DNA of 64,000 nucleotides from Thiocystis minor. Its GTDB lineage: Bacteria; Pseudomonadota; Gammaproteobacteria; Chromatiales; Chromatiaceae. The stretch is taken from NCBI RefSeq assembly GCF_016653465.1, contig NZ_NHSQ01000065.1:1-64000 (forward strand), written 5' to 3'. The position numbers and the translations under genes were made by a program. Shown piece after piece: positions 52,682-62,523 of the stretch. The notes below the pieces were generated by a model. That model saw nothing but the letters and a program-made list of their open reading frames with translations. It searched no databases and was not told where the DNA came from. Numbering within the stretch: position 1 is the stretch's first letter; each line of letters begins with the position of its first letter.

Positions 52682-53377
52682 CTAATGAGTTGGACGCGGC
52701 CCGAAGATCGCCGTGCCGATGCGAACGAAGGTCGCCCCTTCCAGAATCGCGGCCTCCAGATCGTCGGACATCCCCATGGACAGGTCGGAGAGCGGCCGCG
52801 CCGGCGTGGCGAGTCGGTCGCGCAGATGGCGCAGTGCCGCGAAGGGTTGACGCTGCACCGCTTCATCCTCGGTCGGGGCGGGCAGGGTCATGAGTCCGCG
52901 CACGCGCAGACCGGTCAAGGCATCGCAGACGGCGAGCAGATCGGCGACGTTCGCCGGATCGACACCTTCCTTGCTGGATTCGCCGCTCAGATTGACCTCA
53001 AGACAGACCTTCAGCGGCGGGGCATCGGCAGGGCGCTGCGCGTTCAGGCGACGCGCATGCGCGGGATCCGCCAGGCTGTGGACCCAGTCGAAATGGGTCG
53101 CGATCTGTCGCGTCTTGTTGGCCTGCACGCGGCCGATGAAGTGCCATTCGATGTCCAGGTCGGTCAGTTGGGCCATCTTGTCGAGCGCCTCCTGAACATA
53201 GCTTTCGCCGAAGGCACGCTGTCCTAACTGGTAAGCGGCGCGGATGGCGTCGGCGGGTTGCTTCTTGCTCACCGCGATCAGTTCGACTTGATCGGGAGGG
53301 CGACTCGCGCGCGCGCAGGCGGCCTGGATGCGCGAGCGCACCTGTTGCAGATGGGATTCAATGTTTGCAGCGATCAT
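52682..53377 (-). CDS. yggS: PLP-homeostasis protein YggS (PLPBP)
   Basis: 231 residues, fold III PLP-binding protein. The PLP Lys lies in LIAVSKKQPADAI. FGESYVQEALDKMAQL, WHFIGRVQANKTRQIATHFD and LSMGMSDDLEAAILEGATFV-RIGTAIFG are all diagnostic. It balances pyridoxal phosphate and amino-acid metabolism. Its start overlaps the MerR stop by four bases, linking it to the metal-type regulator upstream. Confidence 0.95.
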   Translation of the reverse strand: MIAANIESHLQQVRSRIQAACARASRPPDQVELIAVSKKQPADAIRAAYQLGQRAFGESYVQEALDKMAQLTDLDIEWHFIGRVQANKTRQIATHFDWVHSLADPAHARRLNAQRPADAPPLKVCLEVNLSGESSKEGVDPANVADLLAVCDALTGLRVRGLMTLPAPTEDEAVQRQPFAALRHLRDRLATPARPLSDLSMGMSDDLEAAILEGATFVRIGTAIFGPRPTH

Positions 53378-53859
53378 GAGGTTGGCGCAATTCCTTCATC
53401 CCAGACCAGATTGAGTAACGGGATTTCGTCTCGCCGCTGTCGCACCAGGCAATCCGGGCAGCCTTGCGTGCTTGGCGGACGCTGGCAGTCGCGGCAGGTC
53501 AGGATGATCTCGCGCGCCGACTGCATCTCTTGTTTGAGCGCCGCAAGCGCCTGGATTTGTCGTTCCAAACCAGCCAGGGTTTCGTCGAACAACCGGGATA
53601 GCCGACGGCTGCTTTCGCTGCCGGTCGCGCATTGCTCCCGGATGCTGGCGATGTTTCCGATGGTTTCAAGCGCAAAGCCGTTGCGTGTCAAGTGCAGGAT
53701 CGCCTTGAGCCTTTGGAGATGGGATGCCGAGTAGAGGCGGGTGCCTTTTCCGGTGCGGATCGGGGAAATCAGCGATTCCTCTTCATAATAGCGGATCGTG
53801 CGGACGGAGGTGCCCAGCACACTGGCCACCTCCCCGATTTTGTAAAGCCCGTCGCTCAT
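53374..53859 (-). CDS. MerR-family transcriptional regulator with Cys-rich C-terminus
   Basis: 161 residues. The N-terminal MerR helix-turn-helix is YKIGEVASVLGTSVRTIRYY and EEESLISPIRTGKGTRLYSA. A long dimerisation helix follows (ARRLSRLFDETLAGLERQIQ). The effector end has CRDCQRPPSTQGCPDCLVRQ, two CxxC pairs suited to a metal such as zinc or copper, or to a redox signal. It is placed after the HMA-like gene under the 19-base-spacer promoter. Together these fit autoregulation by a MerR-type metal sensor. Confidence 0.87.
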   Translation of the reverse strand: MSDGLYKIGEVASVLGTSVRTIRYYEEESLISPIRTGKGTRLYSASHLQRLKAILHLTRNGFALETIGNIASIREQCATGSESSRRLSRLFDETLAGLERQIQALAALKQEMQSAREIILTCRDCQRPPSTQGCPDCLVRQRRDEIPLLNLVWDEGIAPTS

Positions 53860-53865
53860 CGCGGC

Positions 53866-54087
53866 TTAGAGTCCAACCATCCGCCCCGTGTAACCTCTTG
53901 CCTTAACCGCATCGAGGAGTACGGCGGAACTGGTTCGATCCGGGTTGTAGGCAACTAGCAACAGGTGCGGTTTGTTGAAGCGTGGTGCAATGACGCCTTG
54001 CAATCCCCTGATCCGAGATTCCAATGCTTGTTGTTGCACGGTGTCTAAGGTCTCATCGATGTGGATCATGATGTCTGTCGTTTGCAT
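53866..54087 (-). CDS. Small HMA-like (ferredoxin-fold) protein lacking the CxxC motif
   Basis: 73 residues from ATG 54087. The pattern MIHIDETLDTVQQQALESRI, RGLQGVIAPRFNKPHLLLVA and YNPDRTSSAVLLDAVKARGY matches the beta-alpha-beta-beta-alpha-beta fold of heavy-metal-associated domains, but the metal-binding CxxC of the first loop is absent. Such degenerate HMA proteins could bind something else or act as a partner. It is the first gene of the MerR operon, six bases upstream of merR. Confidence 0.75.
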   Translation of the reverse strand: MQTTDIMIHIDETLDTVQQQALESRIRGLQGVIAPRFNKPHLLLVAYNPDRTSSAVLLDAVKARGYTGRMVGL

Positions 54088-54100
54088 GGATCGCCTCAAT

Positions 54101-54151
54101 ATCTTACGTTAACGGAAGAAAAATTATCTTCCGCGAACGTAAGATCGTCAA
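54101..54151 (-). promoter_or_regulatory. MerR-type promoter inside a 44-bp palindrome
   Basis: ATCTTACGTT..CGGAAGA (54101-54119) and its reverse complement (54126-54144) form a nearly perfect dyad around AAAAT. On the minus strand, TTGACG (54146-54151) and TAATTT (54121-54126) are spaced by exactly 19 bases, the overlong spacer typical of MerR-controlled promoters, and half of the dyad fills that spacer. It drives the HMA-like gene and merR. Confidence 0.85.
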
Positions 54152-54157
54152 GGGCGG

Positions 54158-54775
54158 CTACCCGGAGTGCGCGTCCAGCAGATCGTGCAGTTGCCGCAGC
54201 GCCTGACCCCGGTGACTGAGCCGGTTCTTAGTCTCGGGGTCGAGTTCGGCGGAACTGCAACCGTGCGTCGGCACGAAAAAGATCGGATCGTAGCCGAAAC
54301 CGTTTTCGCCGCGAACCTCGGTCAGAATCACGCCCTCCCAGGTGCCCTGACAGATGAGCGGCGTCGGGTCGAAGGCATGGCGCAGATAGACCAAGACGCA
54401 CTGAAAACGGGCGGTCCGCGTGGTCTCGGGCAGGCCTTCAAGATCCTTTAGCAGCTTGACGAGATTGTCCTCGTCGGAGGCGCCGACGCCCGCGTAACGG
54501 GCCGAGTAGATGCCAGGCGCGCCCTGTAGCGCGTCGACCTCCAGTCCCGAGTCGTCGGCGATGGCCGCAAGCCCGCTGCATTGCGCCGCATGACGGGCCT
54601 TGAGAATCGCGTTTTCGACAAAGGTCAAGCCGGTTTCCGCGACCTCGGGAACGCCATATTCGCTCTGCGGCACGACCCGAATCCGCGCCCCGGCAAGCAG
54701 TTGGCCGATCTCCCGCACTTTTCCCGTGTTGTTGCTGGCTAGGACGATGGATTCTCCAGCATGCGATTGGCTCAT
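54158..54775 (-). CDS. rdgB: XTP/dITP diphosphatase (non-canonical purine NTP pyrophosphatase)
   Basis: 205 residues from ATG 54775. The motif [14 protein letters not shown] starts it, followed by [36 protein letters not shown] and [20 protein letters not shown]. The enzyme removes deaminated purine nucleotides to prevent mutagenesis. It follows rph, 22 bases after it on the same strand, as in many Gammaproteobacteria. Confidence 0.96.
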   Translation of the reverse strand: MSQSHAGESIVLASNNTGKVREIGQLLAGARIRVVPQSEYGVPEVAETGLTFVENAILKARHAAQCSGLAAIADDSGLEVDALQGAPGIYSARYAGVGASDEDNLVKLLKDLEGLPETTRTARFQCVLVYLRHAFDPTPLICQGTWEGVILTEVRGENGFGYDPIFFVPTHGCSSAELDPETKNRLSHRGQALRQLHDLLDAHSG

Positions 54776-54797
54776 CGAATTCTCCCAGGAAAATGTT

Positions 54798-55514
54798 TCA
54801 TCCGACCAACGCCGCGCGCTGCGCGGTCTGAATCTGGCGGATCCCGGCCGCGCCCAGCGCCAGCAGGGCATCCAGTTCCTCGCGACTGAAGGGCACGCCC
54901 TCGGCGGTGCCCTGGACTTCGATAAAGCGGCCCTCGCCGTCCATGATCAGATTCATATCGGTCTCGGCGGCGCTGTCCTCGGCATAGTCCAGGTCGAGCA
55001 CGGGGACGCCGTTGTAGATGCCGACCGAAACCGCCGCGACCTGCGAATGGATGGGACTGGACGCCAGTTCGCCGCGCGCGAGCAGCCCGTCGACGGCGTC
55101 GCGCAGCGCGACCCAGGCGCCGGTGATGGAGGCGGTGCGGGTGCCGCCGTCGGCTTGCAGCACGTCGCAATCCAGGGTGATCGAGCGTTCTCCGAGCGCC
55201 CGCAGATCGACGGCCGCGCGCAACGAGCGACCGATGAGACGCTGAATCTCCAGGGTGCGGCCACCCTGTTTGCCCTTGGTCGCCTCGCGCTGGGTCCGTT
55301 GATCGGTGGCGCGCGGCAGCATCCCGTATTCGGCCGTGATCCAGCCCTTGCCCTGTCCCTTGAGGAAGGGCGGTACGCGCGCCTCGACGCTGGCCGTGCA
55401 GAGCACGCGGGTGTCGCCGCATTCGACCAGCACCGAACCCTCGGCGTGGCGCGTGAAACCGCGAGTGAAGCGGAGCGGACGGAGTTCGTCGGGGCGTCGT
55501 TGCGATGGTCTCAT
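54798..55514 (-). CDS. rph: Ribonuclease PH
   Basis: 238 residues. Start [20 protein letters not shown], phosphate-binding [10 protein letters not shown] and [20 protein letters not shown], and [20 protein letters not shown]. It trims the 3' end of tRNA phosphorolytically. The C-terminal [20 protein letters not shown] is intact, unlike the frameshifted rph of some laboratory E. coli. It is followed by rdgB and preceded by the kinase-like gene on the same strand. Confidence 0.96.
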   Translation of the reverse strand: MRPSQRRPDELRPLRFTRGFTRHAEGSVLVECGDTRVLCTASVEARVPPFLKGQGKGWITAEYGMLPRATDQRTQREATKGKQGGRTLEIQRLIGRSLRAAVDLRALGERSITLDCDVLQADGGTRTASITGAWVALRDAVDGLLARGELASSPIHSQVAAVSVGIYNGVPVLDLDYAEDSAAETDMNLIMDGEGRFIEVQGTAEGVPFSREELDALLALGAAGIRQIQTAQRAALVG

Positions 55515-55527
55515 GATGTCTCGGTGT

Positions 55528-56508
55528 TCAGTGATGTGGCTTTGGCGATTTCAGGAAATCACCTTGATGATCGATTCCGTGACTGGCGACCGAAGCCGCC
55601 GGGGCCGTTTCCGTGAGTCGGGCAAGCTGAGTCTCGTCGAGGTGCGAGGACAGCACGGTCAAGAGTTGCGCGGCATCCTGGGGACGCTCCGCGGGATCCA
55701 TGCGGAGCGACCAGTCGACGGCCTCCAGCAGAAACGCCGGATAGCGGTCCTTGAGCGCAACGGCGGCGGGGACGAGTGTATCCTCCTTTTGACGCTCGGG
55801 CGCGGGCTGGGGCGTGCGGCCCTCCATGCAGGTGCGAAGACTGGCGCCGACCGCGTAGACATCGGTCCAGGGACCGACCTGGCCCGTCCGGAAATATTGC
55901 TCCACCGGAGAGTAACCGGCCGTAATCACCTGACCGCCGCGGGTCCGCCCTCGACTGAGCGGATGGACCGCGCCCAGATCGAGCAGCAGCGGCTGATTGC
56001 CATGACGTAGATGGATGTTGCCCGGTTTCACGTCCAGGTGCAGCATGGCGCTGCGATGCAGCAGCGCCAGCGCATCCAGAATCGGCACGAAGACCTCCAG
56101 CAGAAAGGTGGTACTGAGCCCGCCCTTGCGTTCGTGCAGATAGGCGCCAAGATTGCGGCCGCGCTCGTTCGGCATCACCAGATAGCCGGTGTCGTAGGCC
56201 AGAATAAAGGCCAAAACCCGCACGATGTTGGGATGCTTCAGCGCTGCCAGCGCCTTGACTTCCTGGAAAAATAACTTCTTACCGTGGTGGAGGTTTTCGG
56301 TATAGTCGGGATTGATCGGCACCACCCGCAGCGCGCTGTCGCGGCACGCGATCTTCTTGGGCATGTATTCCTTGATCACCACCTCCCCGCCGCTATCCTC
56401 ATCCTTGGCCAGATAGATGAGGCTGAAACCGCCCTTGGCGATCGGCTTGACGATTCGATAACAGCCCACAAGGGTGCCAGGGGGAAGACTCTCGCGGGCG
56501 GCGGCCAT
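55528..56508 (-). CDS. Ser/Thr protein kinase with variant DFG motif
   Basis: 326 residues, cytoplasmic, one domain. The glycine loop [12 protein letters not shown], Lys in VVIKEYMP, catalytic loop [11 protein letters not shown] and a DLGAV in place of DFG are present. [20 protein letters not shown] is the activation segment/APE-like region. The rest matches Hanks-type kinases ([20 protein letters not shown]). There is no transmembrane or PASTA part, and the 45 C-terminal residues look unstructured. The HRD Arg is replaced (HLD), which suggests an activation-loop-independent kinase. No partner phosphatase lies in the window. Confidence 0.9.
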   Translation of the reverse strand: MAAARESLPPGTLVGCYRIVKPIAKGGFSLIYLAKDEDSGGEVVIKEYMPKKIACRDSALRVVPINPDYTENLHHGKKLFFQEVKALAALKHPNIVRVLAFILAYDTGYLVMPNERGRNLGAYLHERKGGLSTTFLLEVFVPILDALALLHRSAMLHLDVKPGNIHLRHGNQPLLLDLGAVHPLSRGRTRGGQVITAGYSPVEQYFRTGQVGPWTDVYAVGASLRTCMEGRTPQPAPERQKEDTLVPAAVALKDRYPAFLLEAVDWSLRMDPAERPQDAAQLLTVLSSHLDETQLARLTETAPAASVASHGIDHQGDFLKSPKPHH

Positions 56509-56636
56509 GATTGCGGGTGCTGATTTCCGGGCAAACGTTGATTGGATTCAACCGGTATAATAGACCCATCGCGCGCGGATTTAGGCCGCCGTTGCGTTTT
56601 TTTGCGCCCTGACTGACCCGAGAGACACTCCTCATC

Positions 56637-57503
56637 ATGATCAAAAGTATGACGGCCTTCGCCCGCGAATCACGCGGCGGAGACTTCGGCGAGCTGACCT
56701 GGGAAATTCGATCCGTCAACCATCGCTATCTGGAATCCTATCTTCGCCTGCCCGAGGAACTGCGCGCGCTCGATGTCACCGTGCGGGCACGTCTAGCGGC
56801 CCGTCTCCAGCGGGGCAAGGTCGATTGCGGACTGCGTTATGTCCCGGCGGTCGGCGCCGTGGGCCGTCTGCGGATCAACCGCGCGTTCGTCGAGCAACTG
56901 CTGGCGGCCGGGCAGGAAGTGGGACAACTGATCGGGCGCGGCGTCGAGCCGTCCCCGTTCGAACTCCTGCGCTGGCCGGGGGTCATTCAGGAACAGGAGC
57001 CGGATCTGGATCGGCTGACGACCGCGGCCCTGGAACTGCTGGAGGTGACGCTCGACACCCTGCTCGCGACCCGCGAGCGCGAGGGCGCGCGGTTGGAGGT
57101 TTTGCTGCGCGATCGCTGCGACCGTCTGCTGGAAAGCGTGACGAGGGTACGCGCGCGCATGCCGGAGGTGCTGGCAGGGGTGCGCGGGCGGCTCGCCGAG
57201 CGGCTCGCCGAGCTGCGGGCCGAGCTGGATCCCGCCCGCTTGGAACAGGAAATCTCGCTCCTGGCCGCGAAACTCGACGTGGACGAAGAGATGGACCGGC
57301 TGGAGGCCCACGCGGCCGAGGTTCGGGATGTCCTGACCCGCGACGAGCCAGTCGGCCGACGACTGGATTTCCTGATGCAGGAACTCAACCGCGAGGCCAA
57401 TACCCTGGGTTCGAAATCCGCGGACGTAGCGGTGACGCGCGAGGCGGTGGAGATGAAGGTGCTGATCGAGCAGATGCGCGAACAGATCCAGAATCTGGAA
57501 TAG
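56637..57503 (+). CDS. yicC: YicC family endoribonuclease
   Basis: 288 residues. It begins MIKSMTAFARESRGGDFGEL and contains WEIRSVNHRYLESYLRLPEE and the C-terminal GRRLDFLMQELNREANTLGS-KSADVAVTREAVEMKVLIEQ-MREQIQNLE. The family is an endoribonuclease. Members precede gmk, as here (28-base gap). Length is normal for the family. Confidence 0.95.
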   Translation: MIKSMTAFARESRGGDFGELTWEIRSVNHRYLESYLRLPEELRALDVTVRARLAARLQRGKVDCGLRYVPAVGAVGRLRINRAFVEQLLAAGQEVGQLIGRGVEPSPFELLRWPGVIQEQEPDLDRLTTAALELLEVTLDTLLATREREGARLEVLLRDRCDRLLESVTRVRARMPEVLAGVRGRLAERLAELRAELDPARLEQEISLLAAKLDVDEEMDRLEAHAAEVRDVLTRDEPVGRRLDFLMQELNREANTLGSKSADVAVTREAVEMKVLIEQMREQIQNLE

Positions 57504-57531
57504 ACGCCGACAACCGCGCGCGGAGAGCAGC

Positions 57532-58143
57532 ATGGACGAAGGAGTTCTTTTCATTGTCTCGGCCCCGTCGGGCGCCGGTAAAACCAGTCTGGTCAAGGCG
57601 CTGCTGACGCGCGACCCCGGTCTGTCGCTGTCCGTCTCCTGCACCACGCGGCCCGCGCGCGCGGGCGAGGAGGACGGGGTCCACTATCATTTTCTGGACC
57701 AGGATCGGTTTCGCCAAGCGCTTGCCGAGGGCGCCTTTCTGGAATCCGCGGAGGTGTTCGGCAACCTCTACGGCACGCGCGAGCGGGACGTGCGCGACTG
57801 TCTGGCCGAGGGTCGGGATCTGATCCTGGAGATCGACTGGCAGGGCGCGCGTCAGGTGCGGGAACGCTTTCCGACGGCAGTGGGGATTTTCGTGCTGCCG
57901 CCGACGATCGCGGAACTGGAACGCCGGCTGCGGGGTCGGGGCACGGACAGCGACGCGGTTATCGCGCGCCGCATGACCCAGGCGCGCGATGAGATGGCAC
58001 ATTATGCCGAATACGATTATCTGGTGGTCAACGATCGTTTCGAGACCGCGCTCGACGCGCTCGCGGCGATCGCCACCGCCGAGCGGCATCGTCTGGTCCG
58101 CCAGCGGCCGCTTTTGAGCGATCTGCTCGATTGCCTGGACTGA
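57532..58143 (+). CDS. gmk: Guanylate kinase
   Basis: 203 residues. P-loop IVSAPSGAGKTSLVKALLTR, CTTRPARAGEEDGVHYHFLD, and FGNLYGTRERDVRDCLAEGR, then LILEIDWQGARQVRERFPTA. It phosphorylates GMP to GDP and feeds GTP and (p)ppGpp pools. rpoZ and spoT follow, the classical gmk-rpoZ-spoT order. Confidence 0.97.
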   Translation: MDEGVLFIVSAPSGAGKTSLVKALLTRDPGLSLSVSCTTRPARAGEEDGVHYHFLDQDRFRQALAEGAFLESAEVFGNLYGTRERDVRDCLAEGRDLILEIDWQGARQVRERFPTAVGIFVLPPTIAELERRLRGRGTDSDAVIARRMTQARDEMAHYAEYDYLVVNDRFETALDALAAIATAERHRLVRQRPLLSDLLDCLD

Positions 58144-58160
58144 ATTCATAGGAGAAAAAC

Positions 58161-58463
58161 ATGGCAAGAATTACCGTCGAGGATTGTCTCGACCATGTCG
58201 ATAACCGCTTCGATCTCGTCCTGCTCGCCACCAAGCGCGCGCGGCAACTGGCCAATGGCGTCGAACCCATTCTGCCCTGGGCCAATGACAAACCGACCGT
58301 GATGGCGCTGCGCGAGATTGCCGCCGGGCATATCTCCAATGCGATGGTTCAAGCGGCTCAGCGGGAGATGGACGAGACGGCGGCGGCCCTGGAGCAGGCC
58401 ATCGCGGAAGGCTTTCGCGTCGATCCCTCGGAACCGGAGCCACCGGGGAATGCCCTCGACTGA
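58161..58463 (+). CDS. rpoZ: RNA polymerase omega subunit
   Basis: 100 residues, starting [20 protein letters not shown] with [20 protein letters not shown] and [20 protein letters not shown]. Omega stabilises the beta-prime subunit and forms part of a ppGpp site. It starts 17 bases after gmk, and the stop is followed at once by the spoT GTG. Confidence 0.97.
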   Translation: MARITVEDCLDHVDNRFDLVLLATKRARQLANGVEPILPWANDKPTVMALREIAAGHISNAMVQAAQREMDETAAALEQAIAEGFRVDPSEPEPPGNALD

Positions 58464-60797
58464 GTGAATGACGTGCCCGCCACGCTGGGACAACTCGATG
58501 CACCGGGCGTCTGCCCCGCTTCCGCCGCGCCGCTGCCGCACAGTGTGAGCGGCCCGAGCACCGCTGGTTCGCGACCGCTGCAGACGGTCGCGGCATCGGA
58601 GGCAGGGGCCGGCTTGAGGTCTGGCGAGCGGGCTGACAGCGAAGTCCCGGCGCCAACCGAGCAGCGCTATCTGATCAGCGACCTGTGCGCCTATCTCGAC
58701 GCTTACCTGCCGCCCGAGCAGGTGAGGGAGTGTTATCGCGCCTATATGTTCGGAGCCGAGGCGCATTCCGGACAGACGCGCAAATCCGGCGAGCCCTACA
58801 TCTATCACCCGCTGGCGGTGGCACGCATCCTCGCCGAGATGCGGATGGACTATAAGTGTCTGATCGCGGCCTTTCTGCACGATGTCATCGAGGACACCGA
58901 GATCGCCAAGGAGCGGGTGGCCGAACTCTTCGGCGAGGATGTCGCCGAGCTGGTCGATGGCGTCAGTAAACTGACTCAGATCGACTTCAAATCGCGGGCC
59001 GAGGCCCAGGCGGCCAGCCTGCAGAAAATGCTGCTGGCGATGACGCGGGATATCCGCGTGATCCTGATCAAGCTCGCCGATCGTCTGCACAATATGCGCA
59101 CGCTTGACTCCATGAGTCCGGAGGCCTGTCGGCGCATCTCCCGCGAGACCCTCGACATCTTTGCCCCGATCGCCAACCGGCTCGGGATCAATCGGGTGCG
59201 GGTGGAGCTGGAGGAACTGGGCTTCGCGCATTACTGGCCCTGGCGGCGCCGGGTCATCCAGCGCGCCTTGATCAAGACCAGCGGCGCGCGCATCGAGATG
59301 GTCTCCACCGTGGAGACCGCGCTGAAACGCGCCTTGCAACAGGAGGACATTCAGGGCGCGGTCGAGGGGAGGCGCAAGCATCTCTATGGCATCTATCGCA
59401 AAATGCGCGACAAGTCGCGCGATTTCTCCCAAGTGGTCGATGTATTCGCCTTCCGGGTCACCGTGGACCGGGTGGATACCTGCTACCGGGTGCTCGGTCT
59501 TGTGCACAACATGTACAAGCCGGTACCGGGGCGTTTCAAGGACTATATCGCGATCCCCAAGGCCAACGGCTATCAATCCCTGCACACCGCGCTGGTCGGT
59601 CCGCAGGGCATCCAGATCGAGATTCAGATTCGCACCGAGGACATGCAGCGGGTCGCGGAGTCGGGCATCGCCGCGCACTGGATGTATAAGTCCGGTGGCC
59701 AGGCGGCCGCCAACCCCGCCACGCTGGCCGCCGACTGGTTGCAGAACCTGCTGGAGATGCAGCGCGAGGCGGGCAATTCGGTGGAGTTCCTGGAGCATGT
59801 CAAGGTCGACCTCTTTCCGGGCGAGGTCTATATTTTTACCCCCAAGGGCCACATCCTGAGCCTCAAGCGCGGCGCCACCGTGGTCGATTTCGCCTACGCG
59901 ATCCACTCCGACGTGGGCAATAGCTGCGTGGCCGCGCGGATCGACCGGCGGATGGCGCACCTGAACACGATCCTGCGCAATGGTCAGACCGTGGAAATCA
60001 TCACCGCGCCTGGCGCACGGCCGAATCCCGGCTGGCTCAATTTCGTGGTGACGGCCAAGGCGCGGGTCAATATCCGCGGCTATCTCAAAAATATCCGCCA
60101 TCTCGAAGCGCAGAACTTTGGGCGACGACTCCTGAGCGTCGAACTCGCCGCCTTCAATACCGACATCGATCGGGTCGATCCGCTGCGCCTTGCGGCCTAT
60201 CTGGAGGACGGCCATCTGCGCGGTATCGAGGATCTGTTCGGTGAGATCGGTCTCGGCAATCGTCTGGCCACCCTGGTCGCCCGACGCTTGGTCGGGGTCG
60301 AGGGCGACGAAACCGCTGGCGAGGCTCGCCAGGATCGGGATCTCCACCCCCACCGGCTTGCCATCCGTGGAACCGAAGGCATGGTGGTCAGCTTCGCCCG
60401 CTGCTGTCGCCCCATTCCCGGCGATGACATCACCGCAATCTTCAGTCCGGGTCGCGGCATCGTGGTCCACCGCGCCGAGTGCCGCAACCTGGGGAGTCTG
60501 GACGGCAAGCGCGACAAGCGTCTCGACGTGCAATGGTCGGACCAGCCCGAGGGCGAATATCCCACCGAGATTCGGGTCGAGATCGGCAATCGCCGCGGCG
60601 CCCTGGCCGTGGTCGCCGGGGCGATCGCCGAGCAGGGCTCGAATATCGAAAACGTTCTCTCAAAAGAAAAGGACGGCATGACGACCGATCTGGAGTTCCT
60701 GATTCTGGTCCACAGCCGCGCCCACCTTGCCCGCATCATGCGCCGCCTGCGGCAGATCCCGCTGATTACCCGGATTGTGCGCGTGGCGCGTTCGTAA
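58464..60797 (+). CDS. spoT: Bifunctional (p)ppGpp synthetase/hydrolase
   Basis: 777 residues from GTG 58464. About 65 residues before the conserved start (RYLISDLCAYLDAYLPPEQV) have no match, so the true start could be further in. The HD hydrolase is intact (YHPLAVARILAEMRM, AAFLHDVIEDTEI). The synthetase has RFKDYIAIPKANGYQSLHTA and IEIQIRTEDM. TGS (DLFPGEVYIFTPKGHILSLK), zinc-finger/helical and C-terminal ACT (RIEVGNRRGALAVVAGAIAE) domains follow. It sets the stringent response. The gene order gmk-rpoZ-spoT supports the name over relA. Confidence 0.94.
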   Translation: MNDVPATLGQLDAPGVCPASAAPLPHSVSGPSTAGSRPLQTVAASEAGAGLRSGERADSEVPAPTEQRYLISDLCAYLDAYLPPEQVRECYRAYMFGAEAHSGQTRKSGEPYIYHPLAVARILAEMRMDYKCLIAAFLHDVIEDTEIAKERVAELFGEDVAELVDGVSKLTQIDFKSRAEAQAASLQKMLLAMTRDIRVILIKLADRLHNMRTLDSMSPEACRRISRETLDIFAPIANRLGINRVRVELEELGFAHYWPWRRRVIQRALIKTSGARIEMVSTVETALKRALQQEDIQGAVEGRRKHLYGIYRKMRDKSRDFSQVVDVFAFRVTVDRVDTCYRVLGLVHNMYKPVPGRFKDYIAIPKANGYQSLHTALVGPQGIQIEIQIRTEDMQRVAESGIAAHWMYKSGGQAAANPATLAADWLQNLLEMQREAGNSVEFLEHVKVDLFPGEVYIFTPKGHILSLKRGATVVDFAYAIHSDVGNSCVAARIDRRMAHLNTILRNGQTVEIITAPGARPNPGWLNFVVTAKARVNIRGYLKNIRHLEAQNFGRRLLSVELAAFNTDIDRVDPLRLAAYLEDGHLRGIEDLFGEIGLGNRLATLVARRLVGVEGDETAGEARQDRDLHPHRLAIRGTEGMVVSFARCCRPIPGDDITAIFSPGRGIVVHRAECRNLGSLDGKRDKRLDVQWSDQPEGEYPTEIRVEIGNRRGALAVVAGAIAEQGSNIENVLSKEKDGMTTDLEFLILVHSRAHLARIMRRLRQIPLITRIVRVARS

Positions 60798-60896
60798 GCC
60801 GCATCCTCGGTTGTAACCCTGGTTGCACGACGCCAACTAACGCCTGAAGCAGCCACAAGCGCATCCCGCGCGGGCGTTGTGTAAGGGTGATCCCCA

Positions 60897-61313
60897 ATGA
60901 ATGAAATCTCACGCGACGAGCGTCTGTCCGCGACCCGGCGCACCATGGACCTCCTGCAGGGCTGGGGGCTGGGCACCCGCGAGATTGCCGTGATCCTGCA
61001 ACTCCCGGAGACCGTCAAGTCCCGTCATATTGGCCGCTTTTGCGATAGCGAGCCATTCCCCGACGATCCTCGGGTAAACCGCCGGGTCGACTATCTCTCC
61101 CGGATCGAGGAGGCATTGCAGACCTTTTTTCCCCGCAATCCGGAGATGCGTCATCTGTGGGTCAAGCGGGCGAACAAGCGCTTCGGGCAGCGCGCGCCGG
61201 TGTCGGTGATGGTGGAGGACGGCGAGAGCGGCATGATCTCGGTGCTGTCCCATCTGGATTGCACCTTTGCCTGGGATCTGACCGGCTCGAAGACGGACTA
61301 CGGCAAGACCTGA
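60897..61313 (+). CDS. Xre/MbcA/ParS-type antitoxin-domain (DUF2384) protein without toxin
   Basis: 138 residues. An N-terminal helix-turn-helix-like part (MDLLQGWGLGTREIAVILQL, PETVKSRHIGRFCDSEPFPD) is followed by the toxin-binding DUF2384 pattern (YLSRIEEALQTFFPRNPEMR, HLWVKRANKRFGQRAPVSVM, EDGESGMISVLSHLDCTFAW). Such domains usually neutralise a RES-domain toxin encoded next to them. The neighbours are spoT and purK, so no RES gene is present. It may be a solitary regulator. Confidence 0.7.
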   Translation: MNEISRDERLSATRRTMDLLQGWGLGTREIAVILQLPETVKSRHIGRFCDSEPFPDDPRVNRRVDYLSRIEEALQTFFPRNPEMRHLWVKRANKRFGQRAPVSVMVEDGESGMISVLSHLDCTFAWDLTGSKTDYGKT

Positions 61314-61368
61314 CGCATCCGCGCGCCAAGGGCTTTCCATTTTTGCCGAGAAGGCAGAAGATTGCGTC

Positions 61369-62523
61369 ATGGACGCATTCCCACTCCCCCTTGCCCGTAT
61401 CGGCATCATTGGCGGCGGTCAACTTGGCCGTATGATGGCCAAGGCCGCGAAACGACTCGGCTGTACCTGCGTGGTGCTCGATCCGACTCCCGGCTCGCCC
61501 GCCGGACAGGTCGCCGGGCATCAGATCGTCGGTCATTATCATGACCCGGCGAAACTGCGCGAACTGGCCGAATCCTGCGATGTCACCACCTTCGATATCG
61601 AGGATATCGACACCGACACCCTGATCCAGCTCGTCCGCGAAGGTCACAACGTCCATCCCTCGCCCAAGGTACTGGCGCTGATCCAGGACAAGCTGACTCA
61701 AAAACAGGCGCTGGCGGAGGCTGGAATCCCCACCGCGCCCTTCATCCCGATGGCGGATCCCTGTCCGGCGGCCTTCGCCGACTTCGGCTATCCGCTGGTA
61801 CAGAAGGCCCGTCGCGGCGGTTATGACGGACGCGGGGTGGCGATCATGCGGAGTCCCGAGGACTATCCGCAGCACCTGCCGGTTCCCTCGCTGGTCGAGC
61901 GCTTCGTCCCGGCCACGAAAGAACTGGCCGTGCTGGTGGCGCGCGGACTGGATGGCGACTGCCGCAGTTACCCCGTGGTGGAGATGTGTTTTCGCCCCGG
62001 CGAGAATGTGCTCGACATGCTACTGGCCCCGGCGAACCTTCCCGCCGAGACGGCCGCCGCCGCTGAGAATCTGGCCGTGCGGACGCTGGAGGTGCTGGGC
62101 GGTGTCGGGATCTTTGGCGTGGAGATGTTCCTGACCGGGGACGGCTCGCTCCTGGTCAACGAAGTGGCCCCACGCACCCATAATTCCGGCCACCACACCA
62201 TCGAAGCCAATGTCACCGATCAGTTCGAGCAGCATCTGCGGGCCATCGTCGGTCTTCCGCTGGGATCGACGGCGCAATTGTCGCCGGCGGCCATGATCAA
62301 TCTGCTTGGCGCGCCCGGACATCGGGGCCGTCCCGTGATCAAGGGCATGGCGGAGGCGCTGGCGATTCCCGGCGTCTGTCTGCATCTGTACGGCAAGGCC
62401 GCGACCTCGCCCTTCCGCAAGATGGGCCATGTCACGGTGCTCGATCCGGACATCGAGACCGCCCGCCGCAAGGCCGAGCGTGTCCGCGATCTCATTGAAA
62501 TTTCCGGAGAGGATCATCCATGA
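61369..62523 (+). CDS. purK: N5-carboxyaminoimidazole ribonucleotide synthase
   Basis: 384 residues, ATP-grasp. The N-terminal [20 protein letters not shown] is characteristic, and the ATP/Mg site [20 protein letters not shown] and [40 protein letters not shown] follow. It makes N5-CAIR from AIR in purine synthesis. It overlaps purE by four bases. Confidence 0.97.
   Translation: MDAFPLPLARIGIIGGGQLGRMMAKAAKRLGCTCVVLDPTPGSPAGQVAGHQIVGHYHDPAKLRELAESCDVTTFDIEDIDTDTLIQLVREGHNVHPSPKVLALIQDKLTQKQALAEAGIPTAPFIPMADPCPAAFADFGYPLVQKARRGGYDGRGVAIMRSPEDYPQHLPVPSLVERFVPATKELAVLVARGLDGDCRSYPVVEMCFRPGENVLDMLLAPANLPAETAAAAENLAVRTLEVLGGVGIFGVEMFLTGDGSLLVNEVAPRTHNSGHHTIEANVTDQFEQHLRAIVGLPLGSTAQLSPAAMINLLGAPGHRGRPVIKGMAEALAIPGVCLHLYGKAATSPFRKMGHVTVLDPDIETARRKAERVRDLIEISGEDHP

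Noticed and set aside
58146-60533. 795-codon frame antisense to spoT
   Set aside because: Its sequence is the reverse-strand shadow of well conserved spoT codons; no ribosome site or homology pattern.
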